From assembly GCA_966211765.1 (NCBI GenBank), contig CBIHOV010000016.1, positions 100,080 through 164,079 of the forward strand: a stretch of DNA of 64,000 bases. The letters run 5' to 3'. Source of the stretch: Paraflavitalea sp966211765 (GTDB taxonomy: Bacteria > Bacteroidota > Bacteroidia > Chitinophagales > Chitinophagaceae). Numbering within the stretch: the first letter of the stretch is position 1; each line of letters begins with the position of its first letter. A model generated the notes under the pieces. That model did no database searches. It was not told the origin of the DNA and saw nothing but the letters and a program-made list of their open reading frames with translations. Positions 54,701 to 62,016 of the stretch are shown in pieces. The position numbers were made by a program, and so were the translations under genes.

Positions 54701-57635
54701 ATTGCAGGAAAGCGGCGCCATCGGCCGGACCGTGGCGCGCATCAATGCCGCCGTGGCCCGTCTCAACATGACGCCCACCTATATTGTCAACCTCTTTATT
54801 TCCTTATGGAACTCATTCAGCATAAATGACCTGGTCAACCCAATAGCGGCCTTCCAGCGCATCATCGACCGCTTTGGAGAACCCATCGGCAGGCTGATCG
54901 CCTTCGTGATCGAGATCGTAAGGATCGTGATAGAAGTGATCCTGCAGGTGATGAACTTCCCGACCGACCTCATTGCTAATATTATCTCCAAGGCCATGCA
55001 GGCCGTTGATATGATCAAGCGCAACCCTGTAGGATTCCTCAAGAACCTCCTGCGGGCCATCAAACAGGGCTTTATACAGTTCTTTGCCAATATTGCCACC
55101 CACCTGATGACTGGACTCACGGGCTGGCTCATGGCCGAATTGAGAGATGCCAATGTGCCTGCGCCAGAGAATTTTACACTGCAAGGTGTTATCCGGTGGA
55201 TATTACAGGTATTGGGCATCAGCATGGAAGCCGTATGGGCCAAGCTGGCCGCCCATCCCCGCATTGGTCCCCAGCGCGTGGCCCGCATCCGCAGCCTGAT
55301 CAATACCCTCGAAGGTATCTGGACCTTTATCCGCGATGTACAGGAAAGGGGCATGGCGGCTATCTGGGAACGCATCCAAACCCAGCTTACCCAACTCTGG
55401 GATACTGTGCTCAATGCTATCAAGACCTGGATCATGGAGCGCATCATCAATGCCGTGACGACCCGGCTGCTCAGTTTGCTTGATCCCACCGGCATCATGG
55501 CCGTGATCAATAGTGCCATTGCCCTGTACCGCGCCGTACAAAGTTTTATCCGCTACCTGCGGCAGATGTTGGAAATAGTAAACTCATTCGTAGAAGGCGT
55601 TGTCGAAATAGCCAGCGGCAATATTTCCACTGCTGCGAATTTCCTGGAACGCACCATGGCAAGAGCCGTACCGATCATGATCGGCTTCCTTGCCAACCAG
55701 GTAGGCCTCAGTGGCCTGGGCCGCAGGATCGGCGAAATGGTAGTGGTAGCCCGTGGTCTGGTAGACAGGGCCCTCACCTGGCTGGTGAACCGTGCGGTGG
55801 ATACTGCCTTTGCCGTGCTCGACCGCTTGCTGGCCATGGGCAGGGATGCCATCGGTGGCGGAGGCACACCACAGGAAAGAGTCGATAATGCTGTGCGGGA
55901 TGGTCAGGTAGCAGTAGATGCACTTTCAGGCTCACGCGTAGGCAGGGCCATATTACGTCCAATACTCGCCGCCATCCGCCTGCGTTATGGCCTCACCTCA
56001 TTGGATGTTGAAACTGAAGAGGGCACCTGGACGGTGGTAGGCGTACTCAATCCACGCGCCAGACGACGTACACGCAAAGCTTCACAGGAAGAAGGCGGCG
56101 ATGGTGATACGGGCGAAGGGTTCCTCGGTGGAGATGGGAAACGCTATGTCATCCAGAATAACGTGGGCACTATGACCGATTTCTCTGTACCGGGCGTCTT
56201 CCGCGAGAACTTTGTGCCCCGAACCGGTAATGACATAGCCTATGTTGCGAATATACCAACCATCCCGGCACGCGACCCTGGTTCACCTTTAACGCCGATC
56301 ATGATCGCAAACAACTATATGGAAGTATTTGACAATGCCGAAGACCTGAAAAGCCGCTATGCCATGGTGATAGGTGTCAATGCTTACCGCGATCTGAAAG
56401 GAGAGAAAGAGCCGCAGGTAACGGCGCTGGTCAATGGTTTCAATTGGTCATCCTATTCCGTTGGCACCTTTGGTATGTCATGGATGCCACGTTGGTGCAT
56501 CGAAAACAGGACAGGAGATACCCGGACGCTGGAAGCCGTAAGTATGGATGTAGTTCGCAATCAATATCGTACCTGCAGCAACCAGGCAGCGGCAGAAGCC
56601 TACGAGCGCTCCCGCATTGTTCAACGTGTAGTACCCTTCGGTTTGATCCGCGACCAGATCAGAACCCACCAGTTGACGGTGCAGGCGGTCGCAAGGTTGC
56701 AGGAGTGGAGTCGCACTGTCTACCTCCACACAGGCGATCCGGATGTGGTGAGCTTGCGGGCTACCCCGGGCGGCATCAATGAGAACCAGTTGCGGCAGCA
56801 GGCTTCAGCGTTCGCCAATGGTCTCTTTGATCGTTACGACCAGGTGATCCGGGAGTCGGAAGCACGGGCAGGCGGAACCATGCCAGCCATCGTATCAGGA
56901 GGGTATGAGTTCAGGCTGCAAATGGAAGGCGGAGATGTGTCGATGAACCAGCAACTCACTTACCTCGCCAACCAGTTAGATATTGCTATCCGCGAACGAA
57001 TCGGCCGGATCAATGTCAATGTCATCTACTTCCCCGAACCCAACACCCTCTTCAGGGTGGATGCCGCCACAGCAGCAGGCACTGCGAGAGGGGGCAGAAG
57101 AGTATCCCTCTTCGGCGCCCGCTCACAGGAAGGAGCTGCCGCCGTAAGGCGCATATTGCGCACCAGGCCCACCGGAGAAGTGCTGTTCGACTCACGCGCC
57201 AGGTTGGCCACCCTCAGCAACCGCTTCAGCGTAGGATCGGAAGGCGCTGGCACCTTCGATGCTGAGACAGGTATCCTCGAGCGCCTTACCGTGCAGGGCG
57301 TAAAGATGATCATCGCCCAGGAACAATCGCACGCTGATCTCACCGACTTTATCAGGCGGATCAAAGACGCCTATCCGGGTAAACGCGAGAAATCGTCGGA
57401 TTACACCGCTGCGTTGGAAAACCTCTACCGCAACTATGTGGCTACCGAAAGGGTGGCCAACAGTGCCTCTCTGGAGACCCTGCGCACTGAATTGGCCCGT
57501 GCAGCGCCCGATTTCAACATGGATGCCATCGGCGAATGCCTGCGCGAGTCGACGCCCCAAAGTCTCAACCAGATCAAACAGATCGCACGCGAGATCGGCA
57601 GCATAATTGCAACATTCGTCAGGAACTTTATCTAA
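51726..57635 (+). CDS. Giant eCIS_core (DUF4157) cargo protein with CHAP-like domain and helical repeats
   Basis: 1969 residues with no signal peptide. The order is: N-terminal tag (FFGGKQNDTFFSP, about 33-45; AKLSISQPNDPHEREADAVA, about 50-68); Glu/Lys/Pro-rich linker; eCIS_core domain (about 195-275) with HELTH at 263-267; CHAP/NlpC-like domain (about 305-495) with candidate Cys395 in SWCGIF, His445 in LSHFAM and Asn461/463. A second linker follows, then three tandem helical repeats of about 140 residues (from ~669, 810 and 949), further amphipathic helices to ~1400, and a C-terminal region (~1430-1969) I cannot assign. DUF4157 proteins are the commonest putative eCIS effectors. The HExxH could be a self-processing protease. 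The helical part could be a translocation or scaffold module. Confidence 0.85.
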   Translation: MFASADKTTRHSQVQQKAADPAAFLQRKAEPAFFGGKQNDTFFSPSAIQAKLSISQPNDPHEREADAVAERVMTMPAAAPVATPVSEAEKDVQKQEDEQAPMPAMEISPHIQCKDDPKEVEKKIAPKLSDTILRKEEDAGEDEKEQAVPTLPSLITIDRKIRGPCLPTIIQRQGRAPPTPHHSFESSLQSTKGSGSPLPDSTRNFMESRFGADFGGVRVHTGSTAVQLNREVHAQAFAHGNDVYFNSGKYAPHTAEGGFLLAHELTHTIQQGASKTLSPTAIAAKRQTIYRQAADTSPPPRIANLDAAVNIAKGETGKVDAGTIGPDGFRTGWDRLVDYFQTSFGSERILAEGAPYKPGTVNIAHIKNRKIISGMKPNQPDPTVRENRDAMPSWCGIFVFWALNKAGLPMPKWTLGKAPVNLASAYPRGYSPRPGDIAYRNKLSHFAMVEKTEGTDVYTVNGNTAGENNLGGQIQVKKHALKDWTAFFDPLYGIDPNTISAPAMAARPKTLQQLQQELFGTVQRMEEAGEEMTTESSDTATVQTKPATGTLEVNAAGILQPIAPAASSVQTKPDPPAAAAQEAQEKDKLSIEGPPSVPGLQRMMDTGPPAAPISNIGGGRSGDMIQCSFLDDAMSHIVDFLSDIPITLDIDVAKGWLLGKVRQLLSYIPGYRALGVILGYDPVTSYRIERNGRNFIEAALDILPGGSMLQRKLEELGALDRAAAWIDTQLANIEAIVANVRNEFFAAWEALGVRNILDGPTAILRNFGSIIERAINNIVRFAVTAAEELLSMVKEYLVNQLVTFIREQTPAYPLLRVVLGKDPVTEEDVPRNGTNILNAMLELSEAGREQRRQMQDTGTFERVAAWIDTGIGIFSGAYEQIINAFHNIWNHVSINSLMDPVGTFRMIYNEFATPVGRVLQYMADTAIMILSFIKEVLMRRLSVWARTVRGYPLVTVLLGKDPFTDENVPRSIPNIIRGFMSLVEGGEEQFNQLQESGAIGRTVARINAAVARLNMTPTYIVNLFISLWNSFSINDLVNPIAAFQRIIDRFGEPIGRLIAFVIEIVRIVIEVILQVMNFPTDLIANIISKAMQAVDMIKRNPVGFLKNLLRAIKQGFIQFFANIATHLMTGLTGWLMAELRDANVPAPENFTLQGVIRWILQVLGISMEAVWAKLAAHPRIGPQRVARIRSLINTLEGIWTFIRDVQERGMAAIWERIQTQLTQLWDTVLNAIKTWIMERIINAVTTRLLSLLDPTGIMAVINSAIALYRAVQSFIRYLRQMLEIVNSFVEGVVEIASGNISTAANFLERTMARAVPIMIGFLANQVGLSGLGRRIGEMVVVARGLVDRALTWLVNRAVDTAFAVLDRLLAMGRDAIGGGGTPQERVDNAVRDGQVAVDALSGSRVGRAILRPILAAIRLRYGLTSLDVETEEGTWTVVGVLNPRARRRTRKASQEEGGDGDTGEGFLGGDGKRYVIQNNVGTMTDFSVPGVFRENFVPRTGNDIAYVANIPTIPARDPGSPLTPIMIANNYMEVFDNAEDLKSRYAMVIGVNAYRDLKGEKEPQVTALVNGFNWSSYSVGTFGMSWMPRWCIENRTGDTRTLEAVSMDVVRNQYRTCSNQAAAEAYERSRIVQRVVPFGLIRDQIRTHQLTVQAVARLQEWSRTVYLHTGDPDVVSLRATPGGINENQLRQQASAFANGLFDRYDQVIRESEARAGGTMPAIVSGGYEFRLQMEGGDVSMNQQLTYLANQLDIAIRERIGRINVNVIYFPEPNTLFRVDAATAAGTARGGRRVSLFGARSQEGAAAVRRILRTRPTGEVLFDSRARLATLSNRFSVGSEGAGTFDAETGILERLTVQGVKMIIAQEQSHADLTDFIRRIKDAYPGKREKSSDYTAALENLYRNYVATERVANSASLETLRTELARAAPDFNMDAIGECLRESTPQSLNQIKQIAREIGSIIATFVRNFI
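53730..54995 (+). repeat. Three ~420-base tandem coding repeats within the giant cargo gene
   Basis: Three units begin near 53730, 54153 and 54570. Each encodes a (G/A)Y-hydrophobic core with LG-x-DP-x-T, then an acidic helix and (in the first two) AAWIDT. Examples are VILGYDPVT, VVLGKDPVT and VLLGKDPFT. The period is 141 and then 139 residues. Confidence 0.8.
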
Positions 57636-57649
57636 TACAGACAAACAAC

Positions 57650-58153
57650 ATGCATATGCACGAAGAAGCAAATACACTTTTAAGAACCGACGTAGAGGCA
57701 TTCAATGCCTGGCGTCTTCAGCATCCCGGTGAGGAGATCGACCTGGGGGGAGAGATTTACGATGGACTTGAACTTTTTGAAGCCTACCTGGTCGGTATCA
57801 ACTTCACCGGCTGCAGCTTCAGAGACGCCAATCTGCAGGAATGTATATTGTCAGGGGCAATATTAGATAAGGCTGATTGCACAGGCGCGAACCTGTCCTA
57901 TGCACAACTGGGGCCGGCAGAGTTGATCAATGCATCCCTGCACGGCAAACTAGCCGGCTACCTCGTGCGCGGGGCCAGCCTGCGCGGTACCTTGTTCACC
58001 AACGCCAATCTGGCAAGAGCCTCCTTTCGGGAAACGGATATGGAAGGTGCCGATTTCCGGGGGGCCAGCCTCGATGGAACTAAATTTTTCCATACCAATC
58101 ATGCTGATGCGAAGTTTGATGACAATGCAGCAAGCCAGGCACTTTTCCTATAA
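57650..58153 (+). CDS. Pentapeptide-repeat protein in the eCIS cargo module
   Basis: 167 residues from the ATG at 57650 (57656 is an alternative); the frame open upstream overlaps the giant cargo gene and is not used. Repeats of A-(D/N)-L-x-x type run from about residue 35 (FTGCSFRDANLQECILSGAI, then DKADCTGANLSYAQL, RGASLRGTLFTNANLARASF, EGADFRGASLDG), predicting a right-handed quadrilateral beta helix. Such proteins include DNA mimics protecting gyrase, and cargo adaptors or immunity-like proteins. Its place between two eCIS_core genes suggests a link to cargo, either by delivery or by self-protection; neither can be decided from sequence. Confidence 0.85.
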   Translation: MHMHEEANTLLRTDVEAFNAWRLQHPGEEIDLGGEIYDGLELFEAYLVGINFTGCSFRDANLQECILSGAILDKADCTGANLSYAQLGPAELINASLHGKLAGYLVRGASLRGTLFTNANLARASFRETDMEGADFRGASLDGTKFFHTNHADAKFDDNAASQALFL

Positions 58154-58185
58154 ACCACCTATACAATCATGATAAATCAACCAGT

Positions 58186-59268
58186 ATGAAGCCAACCTAC
58201 ATCCGCCGCGTTCGCCGCAAACCAGCAGCTTCCAAAGACAACCCCGTCTTCCGGAAAGAAGGTCAAAAGGAGAATACCTTTTTTGGTGACACTGCCCAGT
58301 CCTCTTTTTTTCAACCGGCCTCCGTGGTGCAACGCAAATGCGACAAATGCGAAGACGAAGACAAGCAGGTGAAGCGACAACCGGAAAAGAAGGAAGAAGC
58401 ACAGCGTCCTGCAACTGAAGGAGCCACTGATGTCACCGGCAATTACCTCAACAACCTGCACGGTAAAGGAACGGCCTTGCCCCGGCAGGCGCAGGAGTTC
58501 TTTGGCGACAGGATGGGACAGGATTTCAGCGACGTAAAGATCCATACCGGTACAGAGGCGGCGCAAAGCGCAACTGCCATCAATGCACAGGCTTATACTT
58601 ACGAAAACCATATCGTGTTCAACGAAGGCAAATACAATACCCAATCCGCAGAAGGCAAACACCTCCTGGCTCATGAACTGACCCATGTAGTGCAACAAGG
58701 CAGCGGGGCACAGGGCAGTGAAAGTGTACAGCGTAAAGATGCAAAACCTGCCAAGCCCAAACTAGCAGTGGTAGAATGCGACCGGGCTGCAGTCGCAACT
58801 GCAAGACAGGCGGCGTTTTTGAAAGCACAGGTAACCATGTTCAGGCTCAGGGGCGTGCATCCTACCCTCGGCGTCTATCAGCAACGCGAGGCCTATAACC
58901 TGGCCCGGCGCACCATTTCACGCAGCCTTTCACTCGATCAGGCCATTGACATCATCGAAAAGATGGTAACCGTGCTTTCATCGAACGAAAGGGTGGAATG
59001 TGGACCGGAGATCGATGCCTGTTCCGATTGGAATGCTTATGTGGTAGGTAACCGGCCACCCATGCACACCTGTAATAAATTCTTCAAAATGACACCGGAC
59101 GAACAGGTAAAGACCCTTCTCCACGAAGCCGCCCATGCAGTCGGCATTGGGCAGCCGGGACAGGAGGCTTATATCTTCGGCTTCGACTGCGACAACCCTA
59201 CATTAGGATCATTCGATACAGCCGACTCCTGGGCCTATTTTGTATTGTGCGCTTCCCATACCCGGTAA
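58186..59268 (+). CDS. eCIS_core cargo protein with C-terminal aspzincin-like metallopeptidase domain
   Basis: 360 residues with no signal peptide. The N-terminal tag (TFFGDTAQSSFFQPASVVQ, 31-49) resembles that of the giant cargo protein, followed by a CDKCED Cys pair and a Lys/Glu linker. The eCIS_core domain (about 88-175) has HELTH at 163-167. The C-terminal domain (about 270-360) has a second zinc motif, HEAAH at 313-317, and a DTADSWAYF motif at 344-352 whose Asp347 fits the third ligand of aspzincin (M35/Lys-MEP-like) peptidases. A secreted metalloprotease effector with a cleavable or autoprocessing core is the best reading. The AAA+ gene follows after about 50 bases. Confidence 0.87.
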   Translation: MKPTYIRRVRRKPAASKDNPVFRKEGQKENTFFGDTAQSSFFQPASVVQRKCDKCEDEDKQVKRQPEKKEEAQRPATEGATDVTGNYLNNLHGKGTALPRQAQEFFGDRMGQDFSDVKIHTGTEAAQSATAINAQAYTYENHIVFNEGKYNTQSAEGKHLLAHELTHVVQQGSGAQGSESVQRKDAKPAKPKLAVVECDRAAVATARQAAFLKAQVTMFRLRGVHPTLGVYQQREAYNLARRTISRSLSLDQAIDIIEKMVTVLSSNERVECGPEIDACSDWNAYVVGNRPPMHTCNKFFKMTPDEQVKTLLHEAAHAVGIGQPGQEAYIFGFDCDNPTLGSFDTADSWAYFVLCASHTR

Positions 59269-59320
59269 AGGGCATAGGCCATCACCCTTAATATCCTTAA
59301 ATTACATCCATTCAATTTTT

Positions 59321-60676
59321 GTGTTGCATACCATTCCGAAAAATACAGAACCATCCACAGCCATAGAATCGGCGATTGCCGGCCTGCGCACCATCATTGC
59401 CAAAAGGCTGCAAACCCATTATGATGGCGCTCCATTTGAGCTCAAAAGCGGGCTGCAACAAATCTTTGGCGATAAACTAATACTGCAGGACATTGCCCGG
59501 CACCTGCCTCAGCCACCTACACCCGAAGAGTGGATCATCCTCATCCTGGCATTGACCCCACATATACGCACCGACTTCTTCGAATCCCTGATAGCCGAGC
59601 ACCTGCCCAATGGCGGCGACTTTGCGGAGTTTGGCGGCATTAAGGGACAGCATCACCGGGGTGTATTACCCACCGGCGAAACAGCCCAGTTCATCATTGC
59701 CGGTACCGACCTGGAAAAAAGGGTAGGGGTACAGCACCTCTTCGACAGTACCCATTACTTCTATCAGCAGGATATCCTCTGGCTGGAAACCGTACGTGAG
59801 GGAGAACCGCTTATGAGTGGACGCATCATCCTCTCACCCGAATGGGTACATTTTCTGTTGACAGGTCAGACGGCCAAGCCCAGGTTCAGCGCCGATTTCC
59901 CGGCCCGGCTTACCACCACCCGCATGGAAAAGGATGACCTCGTATTGCATCCATTTACAGAAGAACAGATCGAAGATATACGGCGCTGGCTCACTTATCA
60001 TCCGGCACTGGCATCCGATGCCAACCTTTCCCGCAAGATCAACGTTGGATACCGGGTACTATTCTATGGTCCATCAGGTACCGGTAAAACATTGACGGCA
60101 ACTCTCCTCGGCAAAGAGTTTGGTAAAGACGTGTACCGGATCGATCTCTCACAGATCGTTTCCAAGTACATTGGTGAAACAGAAAAGAACCTGGGCAAAA
60201 TATTCGACCGGGCAGAACACAAAGACTGGATATTGTTTTTTGACGAAGCCGATGCTTTATTTGGAAAACGAACCAATGTGCAAAGCTCCCACGATAAATT
60301 TGCCAACCAGGAAGTGTCCTTTCTCTTACAACGCATAGAAGATTTCTCTGGTCTCATGATCCTGGCCTCCAACCTCAAAAGCAATATTGATGACGCTTTC
60401 CTGCGTCGCTTTCATTCCATCGTATACTTTCCCATGCCCAATGCGCAGGAGCGCTTAAAGCTCTGGAAACATTCCATGCCTGCTTCCATTAAGCCGGGCC
60501 CCAATGTTTCACTTCCCGCCATTGCTGAAACCTATGAGATCAGCGGCGCCTCCATCATCAATGTTATTCAATACGCATCCCTTAAAGCACTCAGCAGAAG
60601 CAATAAGCTCCTCATGCAGGAAGACCTGGTAGATGGTATCACGCGTGAATTAAGGAAAGAAGAAAGGGGAATTTGA
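59321..60676 (+). CDS. eCIS AAA+ ATPase (Pvc15/Afp15-like)
   Basis: About 451 residues using the GTG at 59321; the frame is open upstream but there overlaps the cargo gene. An N-terminal helical domain (about 15-220) precedes one AAA+ module. Walker A is GPSGTGKT (250-257), Walker B FFDEAD (Asp308, Glu309), and the arginine finger lies in DDAFLRRFHS. Pvc15-type ATPases are conserved next to eCIS cargo and are needed for loading or maintaining effectors in the tube. They are not ClpV-type recyclers of contracted sheath: the N-domain and single AAA+ module differ. It is the last gene of the locus. Confidence 0.92.
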   Translation: MLHTIPKNTEPSTAIESAIAGLRTIIAKRLQTHYDGAPFELKSGLQQIFGDKLILQDIARHLPQPPTPEEWIILILALTPHIRTDFFESLIAEHLPNGGDFAEFGGIKGQHHRGVLPTGETAQFIIAGTDLEKRVGVQHLFDSTHYFYQQDILWLETVREGEPLMSGRIILSPEWVHFLLTGQTAKPRFSADFPARLTTTRMEKDDLVLHPFTEEQIEDIRRWLTYHPALASDANLSRKINVGYRVLFYGPSGTGKTLTATLLGKEFGKDVYRIDLSQIVSKYIGETEKNLGKIFDRAEHKDWILFFDEADALFGKRTNVQSSHDKFANQEVSFLLQRIEDFSGLMILASNLKSNIDDAFLRRFHSIVYFPMPNAQERLKLWKHSMPASIKPGPNVSLPAIAETYEISGASIINVIQYASLKALSRSNKLLMQEDLVDGITRELRKEERGI

Positions 60677-60691
60677 GTAAATTAACCAGGA

Positions 60692-61006
60692 TTAATAATG
60701 AAACTTCGCAGGATCTTGCTTAAAATTCCAGAATAGCAGAATAGCAATCTGCCTGGTCCCAGGCTTATAGTAGTATACAATCTGTGTGTGCTTATTTATG
60801 AGACCTATTCGGGTGTGTTTTCTTTTTAGCGAGGGTCGGCACATTTCAGGATACCGTTAAAGCGTGGCAATTAATGTTGAGGTCTTAGTCACAAACTGCC
60901 TGACTTCCCTTTCAGTCCATGTTGTATGTAGGTAATCTATTATACTATCGAAAGAGAATTTGGCAAGATCAGTCCAGAGTACTTCCTTAACTACTTCTTC
61001 TGCCAT
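60692..61006 (-). pseudogene. ParE/RelE-type toxin with an in-frame premature stop
   Basis: From the ATG at 61006 the frame encodes KEVLWTDLAKFSFDSIIDYL and TWTEREVRQFVTKT, then TAA at 60857-60859 after 49 codons. Translation past that stop in the same frame continues as a toxin C-terminal half: RYPEMCRPSLKRKHTRIGL, INKHTQIVYYYKPGTRQIAI and LLFWNFKQDPAKFHY, ending TAA at 60692-60694. The total of 104 codons is normal for ParE. No frameshift is needed, so a single nonsense change explains the break. The start overlaps the antitoxin end by 16 bases, usual for such pairs. Confidence 0.82.
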
Positions 61007-61233
61007 TTCTTGTATTTTTTCATTACCTGGTCATGGGAAGTAAGTTTCCCTGCTTTCATTTCCAACAAGGATTTATCAATGGCCTTTTGTTGTTCTTCCC
61101 CGACTTCATCCCACCAGTCCTGTTGGCCGGCCGCAAAAGTTTTTACGACGCTCAATACAACTTGCTTTTGTTTGGCATTGAGGTGCAACAGATATTGATT
61201 TATCTCCTTATCTATGAGTTTTGGAGCGCCCAT
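60991..61233 (-). CDS. Antitoxin of a ParE/RelE-type module
   Basis: 80 residues, highly charged, with DWWDEVGEEQQKAIDKSLLEM and the ending VMKKYKKWQKK, a pattern typical of small Bacteroidota antitoxins that precede ParE-like toxins. The N-terminal part (INQYLLHLNAKQKQVVLSVV) would form the DNA-binding or dimerisation helices. It is intact, with a strong promoter whose spacer is filled by a palindrome (61247-61278), so autorepression is likely. The toxin gene it should neutralise is interrupted, so the antitoxin may now be free to act on unlinked toxins or only on its own operator. Confidence 0.87.
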   Translation of the reverse strand: MGAPKLIDKEINQYLLHLNAKQKQVVLSVVKTFAAGQQDWWDEVGEEQQKAIDKSLLEMKAGKLTSHDQVMKKYKKWQKK

Positions 61234-61246
61234 GCTTCTTTTTTTA

Positions 61247-61278
61247 CAAATTTATTTTTTTGGAAACTACTTTCCAAA
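61247..61278 (-). promoter_or_regulatory. Promoter and palindromic operator of the antitoxin-toxin unit
   Basis: On the minus strand TTTG (61278-61275) is followed after exactly 20 bases by TAAATTTG (61254-61247), a textbook Bacteroidota promoter 13 bases from the ATG. The palindrome TTTGGAAA-GTAG-TTTCCAAA (61278-61259) covers the -33 element and most of the spacer, as expected for an autorepressed toxin-antitoxin operon. Confidence 0.88.
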
Positions 61279-61686
61279 TCAGGAAAATTTGCTACCCATT
61301 GAGAAACTTTCGACCTCGGGCGCTATTATACATTAAAGATCTTTATTGGCAGAGATGAGTACAATAAAACGGATCAGGTAAAAACATCCCATATACAGGC
61401 CTTAAACCTACCAACCTAACTATCACCCACCACAGCTACAGGTCAATAATGACCAGCGACAATACTATTATTCGTAAGTATGAAATGTCAGTCCAATAAA
61501 GAAGAGATCCTGGCAACGTTAACAAGTACCATTTATTACAATAGAAAAGAGCACATTAACAAACAAATTAGACACACTCAATAATAAAGAAGATTTTATT
61601 GAGTTTCTACTGCTGCTAACCATCGGCTTCAAGTCAGATAAAACTATATTGTAATCTCATTATCAAATTAGACATTATACACATCT
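61279..61686. other. Divergent intergenic region
   Basis: 408 AT-rich bases between the antitoxin promoter and the next plus-strand gene. The segment at about 61575-61600 carries AATAATAAAGAAGATTTTATT, which can form a weak AT hairpin. No ORF or promoter match can be supported. Confidence 0.4.
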
Positions 61687-61980
61687 ATGAGTAGCTTGTT
61701 TGGAGATATTACAGCAGAAATGACCAATGCATTCAACGGAATTTATAGTAAAGGCAACAAGGAAAGCCTTGAGCTCGCCTTAAAAAAGCTAAAACAGATC
61801 GGCTGTACACAGATGCAATCTGCAAAACTGCTGATCAGCGTGCTGGGGCTAAGCATTAGAGAAGCTGATAAGATCGTATTAAATGCGGAAGCCTGGAAAG
61901 AAGAAAAGGCCGCCAATAGGGCTGTTCGGGAAGAATTCACTAAATCTACAGAGAATGAATCCGACCATGACACCGAGTAA
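61687..61980 (+). CDS. Small protein of unknown function
   Basis: 97 residues, soluble. Two predicted helices (KESLELALKKLKQIGCTQM and SAKLLISVLGLSIREADKIV) are followed by a charged tail ending NESDHDTE. The pattern vaguely recalls helix-turn-helix or ribosomal L7/L12-like C-domains, but I would not assign a family. The coding style (regular wobble bases, single strong ATG) supports a real gene. It is convergent with the NTF2-like gene and separated from it by 36 bases. Confidence 0.65.
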   Translation: MSSLFGDITAEMTNAFNGIYSKGNKESLELALKKLKQIGCTQMQSAKLLISVLGLSIREADKIVLNAEAWKEEKAANRAVREEFTKSTENESDHDTE

Positions 61981-62016
61981 ATTTCCAGCCCCTGATGGCA
62001 TCTTACCTATTTATTA

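Noticed and set aside
53493..55541. Several long minus-strand frames opposite the giant cargo gene
   Set aside because: They lie entirely within a well-supported coding frame, overlap each other, and encode low-complexity shadows.
57536..57649. Longer start for the pentapeptide-repeat gene
   Set aside because: It would overlap the giant cargo gene by 100 bases and add a sequence unlike the family; the ATG at 57650 is the natural start.
32013..60676. Type VI secretion system
   Set aside because: There is no TssJ/L/M membrane complex, no TssK, no TssB/C pair and no ClpV; the cap is DUF4255, and the ATPase is Pvc15-like. This is an eCIS.
32013..60676. Prophage or R-type tailocin with lysis genes
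   Set aside because: No capsid, terminase, portal, integrase, holin or endolysin is present, and eCIS-specific DUF4255, DUF5908, CIS_TMP and eCIS_core genes are.
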